The notes under the pieces are model-generated. The model made no database searches, was not told the origin of the DNA, and was given only the letters and a program-made list of their open reading frames with translations. The position numbers and the translations under genes were made by a program. This document shows positions 8,042 to 17,800 of a stretch of 64,000 nt of DNA, piece by piece. Source of the DNA: Minwuia thermotolerans (GTDB lineage: Bacteria > Pseudomonadota > Alphaproteobacteria > Minwuiales > Minwuiaceae); assembly GCF_002924445.1 (NCBI RefSeq), contig NZ_PIGG01000045.1:163091-227090 (forward strand), read 5' to 3'. Position 1 is the first letter of the stretch; each line of letters begins with the position of its first letter.

Positions 8042-9610
8042 ATGGACGAGATCACCAAATATCTGAAACAGAGCGGGCCGAGCCTTAGCAGCGAGGTCAG
8101 CGATCACCTTGCCAAGACGCTTCGGATCAGCGGCGACGCAGCGCGAAAGCGCGTCTCGCGCTTGCCGGAAGGCGTCAAGCGCCTTGGCTTCATCATGTTC
8201 CCGCGTAAGGCCCGATTCATCTATCACGAGCAGCAGTTCAGGTCGGAGCTGTATTGGGAACGGCTGATCGCAGCGCTCCAGCAAACCAACTCCGCCTATG
8301 GTTATGCGATCGCCGGCCTGCGGCTCCGCAGCGGCATCGTGCCGGAGGCGCACTTCAAGATCATGTGCGGCGCTCCGGTCCGACAGGCAAAGCACCTCTC
8401 ACCAGAGACGGTTTTTGAACGTTTGGACAAAGCGGGTCTGCTCCAAAAAATCGATGTGCCGGGGCTCGGTTCTTGCATCTGCTTGGCACAATACGACGGC
8501 CGCTATGATGAGCTCGCGCTTCGCGTGCGCGCGCGCCTTATCACCGAGGGCATCCTTCTTACCGCTATTCGCGGTTGGGTCCGGAAGCTCGGCCTCGTTA
8601 GCTACGAGCGGGTCGCCACACGCGATAATGCGAGCGTACCGATGGTTGGTACCTTCGCGTGGGACATGACCGCGCCGTCGTATCTCGGCCCGATGTCGCG
8701 CATCGGTCGAGATGGCGCGGTGAAGCCGGGATTTCTGGCGTGCGATGTGTTGCTGGAAAGTGAAGTCGATAAGGCGGGCATCGCTCCCTTCGTCCGCAAA
8801 TGCGTCACGTTGCGCAAGCTGCGCAATGTGGGTCCATGCCTCCAAATGTTCGTAGCGGAACGCTACTCAAACGACGCATTCCTAGCCCTCAAGCGAAACG
8901 GCATCATACCGGCAACGCCGCGCACCCTATTTGGTGACGAGGTGGCGGAAGCCCTGTCGCAGGTCAGGTCAGTCCTAATCGAAGCCGCCCGGTATGCGAT
9001 CGATCCGGTAAAGCTCGACGAACTGTTCAAACGCCTCGGAAAGATTGAGGGTGCTGCGATCCAGTTACGCGGTACGCTGCTGGAATTCATGGCGGCGGGA
9101 TATTTTAACCGGCTCGTCGACCACGTGTGGATGAACCGGATCTTCAAGATCGAAGGGCAATCGGCCGAGGCGGATGTCGTTGCCGTCGCTGAGGGCGAGT
9201 CTGTCACCTTCGTGGAGTGCAAGGGGTATAGCCCTTACGCCACGATACCCGACGCGCTTGTAAAGAAATGGCTCCAGAAGAGCATTCCGATATTCTATAA
9301 GTCGGCGCTTGCGCACCCCGATTGGCGGGGTCTTGATATAAAGTTCGAGTTCTGGGTCACCGGCCAGCTGTCACCTGAAGCGGAGGCGATGCTTGCCAAG
9401 GCCGCAGCCACCATCAAGAAGAGCCGTTACAAAGTGCAGCTTCTTCGGGCGGATGACATCTTGACCAACTTCAAATCGCCCAGGGATCGTTCGCTAGCTG
9501 TGGCGTTGCGAAACCACTTCATGCGACCGCCAGCCGAGGACGAATATGTCGAGTTGGCGTCTCCACCACAGGATGAAGACTGGTCATTCATCATCGAGCG
9601 GATCCAATAG
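8042..9610 (+). CDS. Winged-helix / PD-(D/E)XK nuclease-like protein
   Basis: A 522-residue soluble protein. The first 60 residues look like a winged helix-turn-helix (LSSEVSDHLAKTLRISGDAA, then RKRVSRLP). After a long middle region comes a restriction-endonuclease-like core: a conserved-helix Glu in RGTLLEFMAAGYF, then D378 in EADVVAV and the E392-x-K394 pair in TFVECKG. These match the PD-(D/E)XK active site as used by Mrr-like nucleases. The ATG at 8042 is used; a GTG at 8039 is adjacent. The next gene starts inside its stop codon, so the two form one translational unit. It is not a recognised named defence protein. The nuclease call rests on visible motifs; the target is unknown. Confidence 0.72.
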   Translation: MDEITKYLKQSGPSLSSEVSDHLAKTLRISGDAARKRVSRLPEGVKRLGFIMFPRKARFIYHEQQFRSELYWERLIAALQQTNSAYGYAIAGLRLRSGIVPEAHFKIMCGAPVRQAKHLSPETVFERLDKAGLLQKIDVPGLGSCICLAQYDGRYDELALRVRARLITEGILLTAIRGWVRKLGLVSYERVATRDNASVPMVGTFAWDMTAPSYLGPMSRIGRDGAVKPGFLACDVLLESEVDKAGIAPFVRKCVTLRKLRNVGPCLQMFVAERYSNDAFLALKRNGIIPATPRTLFGDEVAEALSQVRSVLIEAARYAIDPVKLDELFKRLGKIEGAAIQLRGTLLEFMAAGYFNRLVDHVWMNRIFKIEGQSAEADVVAVAEGESVTFVECKGYSPYATIPDALVKKWLQKSIPIFYKSALAHPDWRGLDIKFEFWVTGQLSPEAEAMLAKAAATIKKSRYKVQLLRADDILTNFKSPRDRSLAVALRNHFMRPPAEDEYVELASPPQDEDWSFIIERIQ

Positions 9611-10497
9611 TGGATCCCGTGACCGACGCTACAAACAAGATGAGGAAGACACCTCTCGCAGCGCGATTCACGAAGCAGCTCATTCGGGTGAACGACCAGA
9701 TTTGCTTTGCTGCGCTCCAGCAGTGGGACTCAGCGAACCGGCTTGAGACGCTTGCGAAGGACCGCCCGAAGGCTTTTTCAACGGAAGTCTTCGAGGACAA
9801 TCCTTACGCGAAGTCGATCTATCGCCGTGCCATGGACCTTCCAGAGCTATCGCGTGACGCTCAGGCAATGGCTCTGCAAACCGGTGTTGTGGCCTCCGTC
9901 GAGTACGTCCTTGCCTACATGCAGGACGTGCAGGATCTCCGGGAAGTTCTGGTCGGCGAAACGGGAGAACCCATCCACGAGGATGCTAAAGAGGAGCAAC
10001 TGCGCCAAAAGATTGAACGATGGCGAGGGAAGCCGCCTACCAGCAATTACTTCCGAACGCTGGGTTACTTTCGGCATCTGCGAAACCACTACGCGCATGT
10101 GAACGAGAAGCCGACTCAGGCATTCCAGACCTACATCAGGTCATACGGCACGCCGCTGAATACCTTCTGGGACAATAGCGTGACCGACCTTCACGGGGTA
10201 GACTTCAAGTCCCTTGCAATGACCGACCTCACGCCGGAGCTCGCCTTCGGGATCATGAACCTTCTGCGTGTTTGCCTGCGTCACGTGGACGACATGGTCG
10301 CCGATACCGTGTCTCTTGCCGACACAGTGCGGTGTATTGTCATGCAGATTCGGTTGGAACCGCGCAACCGCGAGCTACCGCGTGCTCGGCTTGTTTCTAA
10401 AGTGACGGCCCGCCTGAAGATGGATTGGGGCCGTGAGGGCGATGCAATTCAGATCGAAAAAGCTATTGAGACAGTTCTCGCCGACCTCAAAACCTAG
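9610..10497 (+). CDS. HEPN-like protein coupled to the winged-helix nuclease
   Basis: A 295-residue, mainly alpha-helical protein. It holds the motif LRNHYAHVNE, in which R158 and H163 form the R-x4-H signature of HEPN ribonucleases, preceded by a polar N/Y segment (SNYFRTLGYFRH). It starts with GTG at 9610, whose G is the last base of the previous stop codon, so expression is tied to the nuclease gene. HEPN proteins commonly act as RNA-cutting effectors in toxin-antitoxin and abortive-infection systems. Whether this one cleaves RNA, or only has a HEPN-like scaffold, cannot be decided from one motif. No homolog of known function was recognised. Confidence 0.6.
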   Translation: MDPVTDATNKMRKTPLAARFTKQLIRVNDQICFAALQQWDSANRLETLAKDRPKAFSTEVFEDNPYAKSIYRRAMDLPELSRDAQAMALQTGVVASVEYVLAYMQDVQDLREVLVGETGEPIHEDAKEEQLRQKIERWRGKPPTSNYFRTLGYFRHLRNHYAHVNEKPTQAFQTYIRSYGTPLNTFWDNSVTDLHGVDFKSLAMTDLTPELAFGIMNLLRVCLRHVDDMVADTVSLADTVRCIVMQIRLEPRNRELPRARLVSKVTARLKMDWGREGDAIQIEKAIETVLADLKT

Positions 10498-10803
10498 CCA
10501 TCCTTGGAGTGGAGGATGGGTTCGTCAGCGTTCTCGCTCTTGGTCGATGCGGTCCGTGTCAGGGCGTAACGTCCACTATTGGCACACCTCCGCACGCCCG
10601 TCCCCTGCGGGCAATGGCAACCGACCCTTGAAGCGGTCACTTCACCGGTGAGCATCGGCTCTCGACGCGCCCGGGCATCCGCGAGTTCCCGCCTCGGCAA
10701 CCACCGATGGCCCACAGCAGGCACTCAGCTGCTACTTTGATCTCTGGATCTGGTGCCAGTTGATTTATTTTGTTGAGGGTCATAGGGGTCGGGGAAGCTG
10801 CCA
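10498..10803 (+). other. Intergenic region between HEPN gene and gajA-like gene
   Basis: No convincing gene is seen in these 306 bases. Directly after the HEPN stop codon an inverted repeat CCATCCT / AGGATGG (10498-10504 and 10513-10519, 8-nt loop) could form a hairpin and help end the upstream transcript, although no long T run follows. The remainder has GC-rich sequence without good codon structure. The last 60 bases before 10804 are AT-richer and may carry the promoter of the Gabija-like pair. Confidence 0.4.
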
Positions 10804-12819
10804 ATGTACTTGCAGAATGTGAAGCTCGCGAACTTCCGTTCGTTTGATCAATGTGAGATCGAACTTCAAAAGGATCTGACTGTTTTCGTCGGAGAGAATA
10901 ACGGGGGTAAGAGCAACGCTATCGACTCGATCCGATTGGTGACGGCCCCGCTCGGTGGCCGGCGCGAGATCTACTGCGAAACAACAGACGTGCGTTTCCA
11001 GAGCGCGAACGACCAATTCGAGCTAGAAGCGCATTTTTCAGACCTATCGACCGGTCAGCAGGGTCGTTTTATCAGCGCTGCCACAAACGCAACGCTGAGT
11101 CGGGCATCGTTCGGATTGCGCTTCGACGGAAGCCAGGACGGTGCGAGGCCTGTATTCTGGGCCGGCAAGGAAGGCAATGCTCCGGAGCCAGGCTGCCATG
11201 ACATGGTGCGACATGTCTATTTGCCGCCGCTGCGCGACGCGAAGCGGGCACTGGCATCAGGCAACCCGACAAGGATCATGGCGCTGCTGAAGCACTTTCT
11301 AGGTGACACGACCCCGAACGATCTCGCCAAAGAACTCGCGCGGACGCAAGCTCACGACGTGCTCACGAAGGTAGACAGTGCTGTCGAGAAGGGGCTTACA
11401 GAACTCACCTCCGGGATACGTCGTCAGACGGCTTCATTGGGCTTTGCAACCGACGAAGCGCTTATCGAGATTGCGCGAGACCTGCGCTTCAAACTCGCCG
11501 ACCACGGCGTCAATCCGGAGGATTTGCGTTATTCCGGCCTCGGGTACGCCAATCTGCTGTTCATGGCGATCACTGCTGTTGAACTGGAAGAGGTCCGTAC
11601 TGCCGATCTGACGCTTTTCCTAGTAGAGGAACCTGAGTCGCATCTGCATCCCCAGCTTCAGGCTGCAGTTCTCGGCTTTCTGCGTGACCGGGCCGAAGAC
11701 TCACGAAAGCACGCGCCTGCTGATCACGGACCCGCTGGCGAACTACAGGTAGTTGTGGCCACGCATTCTCCCAACTTGTCGGCATGGGTCAGCAGTGATC
11801 GGCTCGTGGTTTTCCGATCACACATGGCGGAAGCTGGGGAGGTTTCGGAGGGAGACGTGCCGGCCGAACCATATGCCGCCGATGCCACAGTGTTTGAAAA
11901 GGCCCAAAGGCCAGACTATTCCGCCACTGAGGACGACGAGGCGGAGAGCATACCGGCCACTGGTACCGCCGCCCTCCCACTGCGTCGCTCGACCCACTGT
12001 ATCGCGCTAGCGCGGATGGATCTCGACCTGCTTGAGCGGCGCAAGGTGGACCGCTATCTCGACGTGACGAGAGCGGCGCTGTTGTTCGGGGGACGAGTCT
12101 TCCTTGTGGAGGGCATAGCAGAAGCTCTTTTGCTGCCTGCCATCGCAGAACATCGCACACTCAAGGGCCAGCCCGATAAGCTGCGGCTATTCCGCTCGAC
12201 AGTCTTTGTGCCGATCGACGGCGTGGATTTCAGCCCCTACGCGACCCTTTTGCTCACGGCTGTAAATGATGTGCGGGTTGCCGATCAAGTCGTCATCATG
12301 ACTGATGGCGATAAGGGTATCGGTGCTGAAGAGGAGAAACAGGAAGAGGCTGTGAAAACCCAGGACGGGGGTGGTGACGATGGCGAACCGAGGCAGGCTA
12401 GCTTTGAACCAGATCCACTACCCGCCGCCACTGGCGAGGAGGAAATGCCGCCGACGTCCCCAGCGATTCCCGGCGAACGGCGCAAGGCAGAGCTTAAGGC
12501 GCTGGCAAAACGCCTAGGTGCCGAACAGCATCTCGCGGTGCTGACCAGCACTTATTCGCTGGAGACGGAGTTGCTGGAGGCTGGCAACGAGGCGATCTTG
12601 CGCAAAGCCTACCTGACCTTGCACCAGCGCTCCGCGAGTAAATGGGACAGCGCTGTCGCGCTCTCAGGCGACGAGCGGGCAACCGCAATCCATGATATAT
12701 TCAAGACAACACGCAAGGGCGATTTTGCACAAGTGCTCGCGAGGCTGATCGAGGACGGCGAAGACTTTTCGGTTCCTCGCTATATCGCGGATGCCATCGA
12801 AGCAGTGGTGGTGCCGTGA
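10804..12819 (+). CDS. gajA: GajA-like OLD-family ATPase/TOPRIM nuclease
   Basis: A 671-residue protein. The N-terminal ABC/SMC-like ATPase opens with LANFRSFDQCEIEL and has Walker A GENNGGKS (30-37), a signature-like YSGLGYANLLF near 245 and Walker B LFLVEEPESHLHP near 275. The C-terminal TOPRIM domain has the Glu motif VFLVEGIAEALLLP near 430, PIDGVDF near 470 and the metal pair in MTDGDKG near 500. OLD proteins paired with a UvrD-like helicase gene define class 2 OLD, the Gabija system, in which GajA is the DNA nuclease. An acidic, low-complexity insertion of about 60 residues follows TDGDKG and makes the protein longer than typical GajA. Its end overlaps the helicase start by 4 nt (ATGA-type), supporting joint function. 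Confidence 0.85.
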   Translation: MYLQNVKLANFRSFDQCEIELQKDLTVFVGENNGGKSNAIDSIRLVTAPLGGRREIYCETTDVRFQSANDQFELEAHFSDLSTGQQGRFISAATNATLSRASFGLRFDGSQDGARPVFWAGKEGNAPEPGCHDMVRHVYLPPLRDAKRALASGNPTRIMALLKHFLGDTTPNDLAKELARTQAHDVLTKVDSAVEKGLTELTSGIRRQTASLGFATDEALIEIARDLRFKLADHGVNPEDLRYSGLGYANLLFMAITAVELEEVRTADLTLFLVEEPESHLHPQLQAAVLGFLRDRAEDSRKHAPADHGPAGELQVVVATHSPNLSAWVSSDRLVVFRSHMAEAGEVSEGDVPAEPYAADATVFEKAQRPDYSATEDDEAESIPATGTAALPLRRSTHCIALARMDLDLLERRKVDRYLDVTRAALLFGGRVFLVEGIAEALLLPAIAEHRTLKGQPDKLRLFRSTVFVPIDGVDFSPYATLLLTAVNDVRVADQVVIMTDGDKGIGAEEEKQEEAVKTQDGGGDDGEPRQASFEPDPLPAATGEEEMPPTSPAIPGERRKAELKALAKRLGAEQHLAVLTSTYSLETELLEAGNEAILRKAYLTLHQRSASKWDSAVALSGDERATAIHDIFKTTRKGDFAQVLARLIEDGEDFSVPRYIADAIEAVVVP

Positions 12820-14543
12820 CCGCCCCGTACATGCCAACCGACCAGCAACGCGACGTAATTGGCCACCAAGGTTCTGCCTTCGTGACAGCATGCCCGGGCG
12901 CAGGCAAGACGCGGACTATGGTTGAACGGGCGCGCCGACTGACCGACAGCCCGGAAGACAGGCGCGGCGTAGCCTTTCTATCCTTCACAAACGCAGCCAT
13001 TGACGAACTTGAGGAGCGCCTCCGCGCTTTCGGCTCACTGCCGTCGCCCTTGTTCCCAAGCTTCATCGGAACCTTCGACCGTTTTCTATGGCAGTTCCTG
13101 ATTGCTCCGTTTGGCATTCCAGGTAGCACGGCGACTCCGCGCCTGGTGCCTGACAAGGACGATTGGGAAGTGAAGCCGTACGGCAAGGCACAATCCCTGC
13201 ATCTGAAATGCTTCGATCGGGCGACCGGCAGTGTGGTTGCTGCATTTGCCAAGGGTGAAGGCTTCGATGTCTCAGCGCGCGACATCAGCCCCTATGAGAC
13301 GCGCGCGCGCAACATTATCAGTGTTGCGCGTGCAATAGGGCATGTCGATTTTGAGGATGTACGCATTTGCGTCCGGGAACACCTTGCGGACCCGGCCTTC
13401 TCCGCGCGCGTCGGCGCCGCCCTTGGCGCGCGATTCCGGGAGATCGTTGTCGATGAGGCGCAGGACTGCAATCCCGCTGATCTCGCGATTGTTAGCTGGT
13501 TGCGAAAATCGAGCATTGTCGTGAAGGTGATATGTGACCCGCACCAGTCGATTTATAAGTTCCGCGGCGGCGTGACGGATGAGCTGCTGAGGTTCGCCGA
13601 TACATTTGTCGCGGAAGATCGGCTGCCAATGAGCGGGAATTTCAGATCGACGCCAGCGATATGCGCTGCAATCGCCGCGCTTCGTCCGCCCGGCGCTCGT
13701 ACTGAACCCGACAAACCCCTTGGCCGGTATAAGGAGGATCGAACGCCGGTTCACTTGCTCTCCTACAGCGGAAGCGGGGTGTCCGCCAGAATCGGCCCCA
13801 AATTCAGCGAACTGGTGCGACCGTTTGGAATACCGTTTGATCAGACACCAGTCCTAGCTTCGACACGGGCGAGTGCCGCTAAGGCGATAGGTCAGCCCAC
13901 CTTGAAGGCGACTACCCACAAGACACTGCTGCTGGCGCAAGTCGCTATGAACTATCATTTCGCGTTCGCGGCCGGAAACCGCCGCGAGGCCTTGATTGCG
14001 CTTCACCGGATTACTTTGGTGGTGCAAGGGCACATCAATAGCGCTGGCGACTATCATACTTACATCGCGGACAATGGGTTGGAGGACGGGCGGTGGCGAC
14101 CGGCTATCATTGCCGTAGCAAATGGACTTCGTTTTGATCCTGCGGACGCGCCTGATCAATGGCTGGCGAAAGCGCGCGCTTTGGTGGGACGGGATGTCGT
14201 CAAAGGTCTGAACATTAACCAGCGTTTGAAGTCACACGGAGATCTTGCCGCAGCTTTGTCGGGGGCACCGCCGGAAGCGTCGCCTCCGCGCACGATTCAC
14301 TCGGCGAAGGGGGCGGAGTTCCCCGCGGTCTGCGTGGTGATGACGAGCCAGACTGCTGGCAAAATCATGGACTATCTTGAGGGAAGGACGACAAATAGCG
14401 CGGACGAGGATGCGCGGAAGATCTACGTGGCCGCCTCACGTGCCGAGCGTCTTCTTGCGCTTGCTGTTCCTAGAAGCAGTGCCTCCCGGATGCGGGCACT
14501 CCTCGCCGGTACGGGCTGTAAAGTTCAATTACACGAAATCTAG
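12816..14543 (+). CDS. gajB: GajB-like UvrD/Rep-family helicase
   Basis: A 575-residue superfamily 1 helicase. Motifs are Q-motif PTDQQRDVI, Walker A ACPGAGKT (25-32), motif Ia FLSFTNAAIDEL, Walker B IVVDEAQDCN near 210, motif III DPHQSIYKFRG, motif IV MSGNFRSTPAI, motif V TIHSAKGAEFPAV near 493 and motif VI YVAASRAERL near 535. Size and single-domain layout match GajB, the partner of GajA, which in Gabija senses or processes DNA ends and stimulates the complex. The GTG start at 12816 overlaps the gajA stop. It is followed by an IS3 remnant and the convergent Zorya operon. Confidence 0.85.
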   Translation: MTAPYMPTDQQRDVIGHQGSAFVTACPGAGKTRTMVERARRLTDSPEDRRGVAFLSFTNAAIDELEERLRAFGSLPSPLFPSFIGTFDRFLWQFLIAPFGIPGSTATPRLVPDKDDWEVKPYGKAQSLHLKCFDRATGSVVAAFAKGEGFDVSARDISPYETRARNIISVARAIGHVDFEDVRICVREHLADPAFSARVGAALGARFREIVVDEAQDCNPADLAIVSWLRKSSIVVKVICDPHQSIYKFRGGVTDELLRFADTFVAEDRLPMSGNFRSTPAICAAIAALRPPGARTEPDKPLGRYKEDRTPVHLLSYSGSGVSARIGPKFSELVRPFGIPFDQTPVLASTRASAAKAIGQPTLKATTHKTLLLAQVAMNYHFAFAAGNRREALIALHRITLVVQGHINSAGDYHTYIADNGLEDGRWRPAIIAVANGLRFDPADAPDQWLAKARALVGRDVVKGLNINQRLKSHGDLAAALSGAPPEASPPRTIHSAKGAEFPAVCVVMTSQTAGKIMDYLEGRTTNSADEDARKIYVAASRAERLLALAVPRSSASRMRALLAGTGCKVQLHEI

Positions 14544-14651
14544 CTGCTAACGACAGTTTTGCGCGGCGCCGTTTTCACGTTCCGGCTCGAAGTAGACCAA
14601 TACTGCAGGGAACATCCGCTCCTGACGCTATGCGGTCCATCTTATCCGGCC

Positions 14652-14744
14652 CTACACATCGACCCCATAGTGTCTTCCCCCCTCGGTGATCTGCGCCACC
14701 GCGTCCCGCTTGAAATCGTCGCTGAAATTGGCTTTGCCCATCAT
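14652..14744 (-). pseudogene. IS3-family transposase OrfA remnant
   Basis: On the minus strand, behind a good ribosome site (aaggagg), an ORF opens with MMGKANFSDDFKRDAVAQIT, the conserved start of IS3-family OrfA proteins. It stops after 30 codons (TAG at 14652-14654). No further OrfA or OrfB sequence was recognised. It sits between the convergent Gabija-like pair and the end of zorD, where an insertion would do little harm. Confidence 0.7.
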
Positions 14745-14814
14745 GGCCTCCTTGCCTCAAAATTAGGGAAGAAGGCGTCTACGAATCCAGGGGCTATCCA
14801 AGCCCCCGTCGGAC

Positions 14815-17800
14815 TCAAGCCAGGATATGATGAGGCCAGAGGCAAAGCTGATGCCGCCCAACCAGCCGTACATCTTCCTTACGCGCCAATTCCATCGCAT
14901 CTTCCGTGAAGCCGAATGCGTTCGTAATCACGACGAGCTGGGGGTTTGGCTTCCCCCATTCATAGCGTGCGCGAACGACCTGCCGAACAGCCTGCGCCCC
15001 GATAAGCTTGACCGGGCTGGTCGTATGCTTGGCCTGCGCGATGGCCCAGTTGTCCTTCCGGACGCGATGCTCAAGCATCACGTCTGCGCCACCTTCCATC
15101 GATCGGTGTGTCAGGCTGGCGTGCCATTCCTTGCCGTTCTTGGCTTGGTCCTGAACCCAGTACTCGAACATCTGCCAGTCCCGATCATCGACTACCGGAT
15201 AGTCGACTGCGTCGGTCCCGTCGATACCGGATAGCAGGGCGCCGAGGTCGTTGTCGTCCTGTGTCGGTGGCCAGATAATCGCGCGCGAGAGCGACATCTT
15301 CCGCTTCATCAACTCGTTGAGTACGCAATCGAAAGACTGGTTCTGGCGAGCGGGGTGAACTGCCAGCGGGAGGTGCACTGTTACGTCACGCGACTGTCCG
15401 ATGCGATAGATCCTGTCATTACACTGCTCCTCGACGGCCGGATTCCACCAGCGACTGAGGTGGATCACATGCGTGGCTGCCGTGAGCGTGAGTCCGACAC
15501 CAGCGGCCTTCGGTCCGAGCACCATCACATCGAAGCCTTCATCCTTCACCAGATGATGCTGGAACGCCTCCACATTACGCTGTCGTCTGGCCACTGGAGT
15601 CTGGCCATTGATGATCCGGACCTCGCGCAGGCCATACCGGGCACGCAGCAATTCGGCGACGAAGTACTGCATTTCATGGTCTTCGATGAAGATGAGCGCG
15701 CGCTCGCCGTCGTTATGAATACTGTCGAGAATCTCGAGCGCCGTCTTCAAGCGCGCGGACTCGCCGACGTAGGCGTCCGGGTCCGCAGAAGCCGCTCGCG
15801 GCGACCTTGGGTGAAGCGAGACCCCACGAATATGGTGCAGTAGCTTAAGCGCATTGCCACGCGCGCCGTCCCGCAACTTCTCGCGCGCCTCTTCGTAGAC
15901 CTCCGCCTGGATATCGGGCATTTCCCCAGGGTAGAGGCGATAGTCCTTGCGCGGCAGGTCGCCGATGCAGTCTTCCTTTACCCGTCGTAGACCCAAAGGT
16001 GGAAGCTCGCGAGCTTCCCTCGTTCGAATCGGCCTGAACAGCCTTGCGTGGAGCTCTGTCATCGCCTCTTTGGTGATCGTCCTGTAGCTAGCTGCGAACT
16101 GCTTCATCGAGCCAAGGCGCAAGGGGGCCAGCACGTCGACAATGGCCCAGAGGTCCAGGATATGGTTCTCGATTGGCGTGCCAGTCAGGCCGATACGGAA
16201 ATCGGCCTTCACCGCCCTGGCCGCGTTGGCGTTGATGGTCTGAACGTTCTTGATCTTCTGGATTTCGTCAAAGATCACGACCGAGAAGGGCAATGCATGA
16301 AAGCTGTGCTGGTAGTTCGCCAAAGTCTCATAGCTGGTCAGGATCCACCAACGGTCTCCATGGCCCTTGGCAATGTCAGCATTGATTGCGGCAAAATCGA
16401 GCTTCCCGACGCCATCCGTCAGGTCGGTCCCGGACAGCCCCCCCTTCTTTAAATGCCGCAAGGAACTGCCATAGGCCGGCATGAGCATGCCGAGCGTGTC
16501 GCTGGCCAAGTGAGTCGCTGCCTCCCGCTCCCAGGTGCGCAAAAGGCCGGTCGGCGCGACCACCAGGATGGGTAGTCGCCGCCCGCCCGGCCCCCTTCGT
16601 TGAACCGACCGCAACCATGCGAGGAACGCCAAAGTCTGGAAGGTCTTGCCTAGCCCCTGATCGTCTGCGTTGAGAATGCCCGGCATACCGGCGCGCCACG
16701 CGGCGATCTGCCAGGCGATGCCTTCCACCTGGTGGACCATCGGTGAGGTTAGAACGGTTTCCGGCAGACCGTCTCCGTCGGGCGCGTGGCGTGGCGGTGT
16801 TGCCGGCGACCAGTCCTCCTCGACGAAGTTCTCGTGTACCTTAACGACGATCTTGTCCGATGGCGTCGGAGACGGGGGTTCCGGGCGCGGTTGCGACTCC
16901 GGAGGCATCTCGCGTTCGCGCACCTGCCGCTCGAGATCTTCGATGGACTGTTGTGTGGCAGGCACCGCCTTGCCATCGATCTCGACGCTGGCGCGCCCTT
17001 CGTCGATCGCCGCTTGCAGCTTCTTCCGCTCGGCAGGGGCACTGGACTCAGTGACATTAACCCAGGTACCGGCGAGATTGACGGCAAAGGATTCAGGCAG
17101 CCAGACATTCGAGACCTTGGGAAGGAACTCCAGCTCCGGCTTCGTCCACGCGCCAGATCCGATGGCCCTGTCCGCGTATTCCAGAGTCTCCTGAAACAGG
17201 CCATCCATGGCTGTTTCAACGCTCTCGTCGATCTGCATCGCGGTAGTCGGATCGTCGTCGTTGGCTTCTCGTTTCGACCCCAGCGCCTCACGGATTGCAG
17301 GTTTGGGATTGGCGAAGAAGGCCTTTCGCTCCTCCACGGGCGCTTCCTGCTTGTCGCGAACCACCTGAAGAACCGACGCCAGGTCGTCGTCCAGCAGAAC
17401 GTACTGGCCGCGCCCGACCACATATGTGCGCTTTACCCGGTCAAAGGCCCTGAAGCCGCGTTCGGGATCGCTCCGGAACGCACCCGCCTGTTCCACGCCA
17501 AGAAGGCCGTCCCGCTCGCTGATCTCCAGTCCTGTCTCGCGCCGGGCATCGATCGTGGCGGTGTCGAACAGCACCGGATCGAACTGGAACTCCTCATCGC
17601 CTGAGCGCAGAGAAAGTGAGAATGCGGCAGCGGTGTAAATCCGGGCTTCCTGAAGTGCCGCTGCCATGCGCACGTGATCGGCGGCGCTCGGTTCTATCGC
17701 GATGTCGCCGCTGGTTTCCGGATCGAGCGTCGCCCGAAACCGCGCCAGTGCGGCCCAGTGTTCCGGCAGGTCGAGCGCACCTGCCTCGAAACTGTCGCAT

